Shown piece after piece: positions 63,823 to 64,000 of a DNA stretch of 64,000 nt. Under the pieces are notes generated by a model. That model searched no databases and was not told where the DNA came from. It saw only the letters and a program-made list of their open reading frames with translations. The DNA is taken from positions 1 to 64,000 of the forward strand of contig NW_003314450.1 in NCBI RefSeq assembly GCF_000143415.4. Direction: 5' to 3'. Position 1 is the stretch's first letter, and every line of letters starts with the position of its first letter. The translations under genes were made by a program, and so were the position numbers. The stretch is from Selaginella moellendorffii. Lineage: Eukaryota > Streptophyta > Lycopodiopsida > Selaginellales > Selaginellaceae.

Positions 63823-64000
63823 TTATTGAGGCCTCTCTGCAGTTACTACTGTGGAGGCCTCGACCTTTTCCTGAGGAAATATTGGCTGGTGGATGGATTT
63901 TGTAGCGGACAAAGCCGCGGCCATGGAGACGGGCATGAGGCAAAAGCCCTTGCTCTGGAGGAACTGCAGTGCGCTGCCCATGCTCTCGTCCATGAGCCGA
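63823..64000 (-). CDS. bHLH transcription factor, C-terminal end (LRL/UNE12 type), partial
   Basis: The minus strand enters from the right edge with RLMDESMGSALQFLQSKGFC then LMPVSMAAALSA and ends at TAA 63823-63825. The pattern LM-E-x-MG-AMQ-LQSKGLCIMPISLA is the conserved block that follows the bHLH domain in the UNE12/bHLH7/LRL1-3 group, regulators of root-hair, rhizoid and reproductive development across land plants. The bHLH domain itself lies outside the window. The last 25 residues are unconserved. This is the only exon visible; the frame starts with the second base of the minus strand. Confidence 0.8.
   Translation of the reverse strand, partial: RLMDESMGSALQFLQSKGFCLMPVSMAAALSATKSIHQPIFPQEKVEASTVVTAERPQ

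Noticed and set aside
1-64000. CRISPR arrays, operons, ribosome-binding sites, prophage or plasmid features
   Set aside because: Spliced genes, plant families and retrotransposons show that this is eukaryotic nuclear DNA. The regular repeats are minisatellites without spacers.
1-64000. tRNA, rRNA or snRNA genes
   Set aside because: No cloverleaf or rRNA core was recognised by eye. The only tRNA-like signals are primer-binding sites and the T-arm-like motifs within LTR elements.

Overview
The window looks like nuclear DNA of a land plant with small, tightly packed, GC-rich genes and very short introns (mostly 54-70 bp), separated by blocks of AT-rich, decayed retrotransposons. The gene repertoire (an NSP2-type GRAS protein, a QSOX with a plant-type domain order, an NPF transporter, an alliinase-type aminotransferase, a TRFL Myb protein) and the intron size fit a lycophyte, most likely Selaginella moellendorffii. 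That assignment is an inference from style and content, not from a database match.

Layout. 1-3.2 kb: remains of a Mutator-like (MULE) transposase gene with two in-frame stops. 3.4-19 kb: nested LTR retrotransposons. A head-to-head pair of LTR pieces (3.4-5.0 kb) leads into a decayed Ty3/gypsy pol (5.1-7.5 kb). A minus-strand element follows (7.5-12.1 kb), and a younger plus-strand element of the same LTR family (12.1-19.0 kb) is inserted into it. The LTRs carry a 12-bp/6-bp minisatellite. 19-28.5 kb: AT-rich repeats, a decayed gag copy, and unidentified coding-like fragments.

28.5-56.3 kb is the gene-rich core: NPF transporter (+), 2-oxoglutarate oxygenase (+), COX6B (+), intronless LRR receptor kinase of the PSKR/PSY1R/BRI1 type (+), TRFL Myb protein (-), sulfhydryl oxidase QSOX (+), NSP2-like GRAS regulator (-), TAR/alliinase aminotransferase (+), BFR1-like coiled-coil protein (-), an orphan gene (+), an unidentified exon (+), a C2-domain protein (-) and SPF45/DRT111 splicing factor (-). 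56.3-64 kb: a broken duplicate of the orphan gene, a minus-strand Ty3/gypsy remnant with LTR-like repeats, and at the right edge the C-terminus of a bHLH factor (LRL/UNE12 type).

These are ordinary, independently transcribed eukaryotic genes and not an operon. Neighbouring pairs are convergent (LRR-RLK/TRFL, QSOX/NSP2, TAR/BFR1-like) or divergent (TRFL/QSOX, NSP2/TAR, BFR1-like/orphan), with gaps often under 300 bp. Several touch signalling themes (peptide or steroid perception, symbiosis and strigolactone control, auxin-type aminotransferase chemistry), but nothing in the sequence shows that they form one pathway. Exon coordinates were derived by reading splice sites by eye and checking that the reading frame is kept across each junction.
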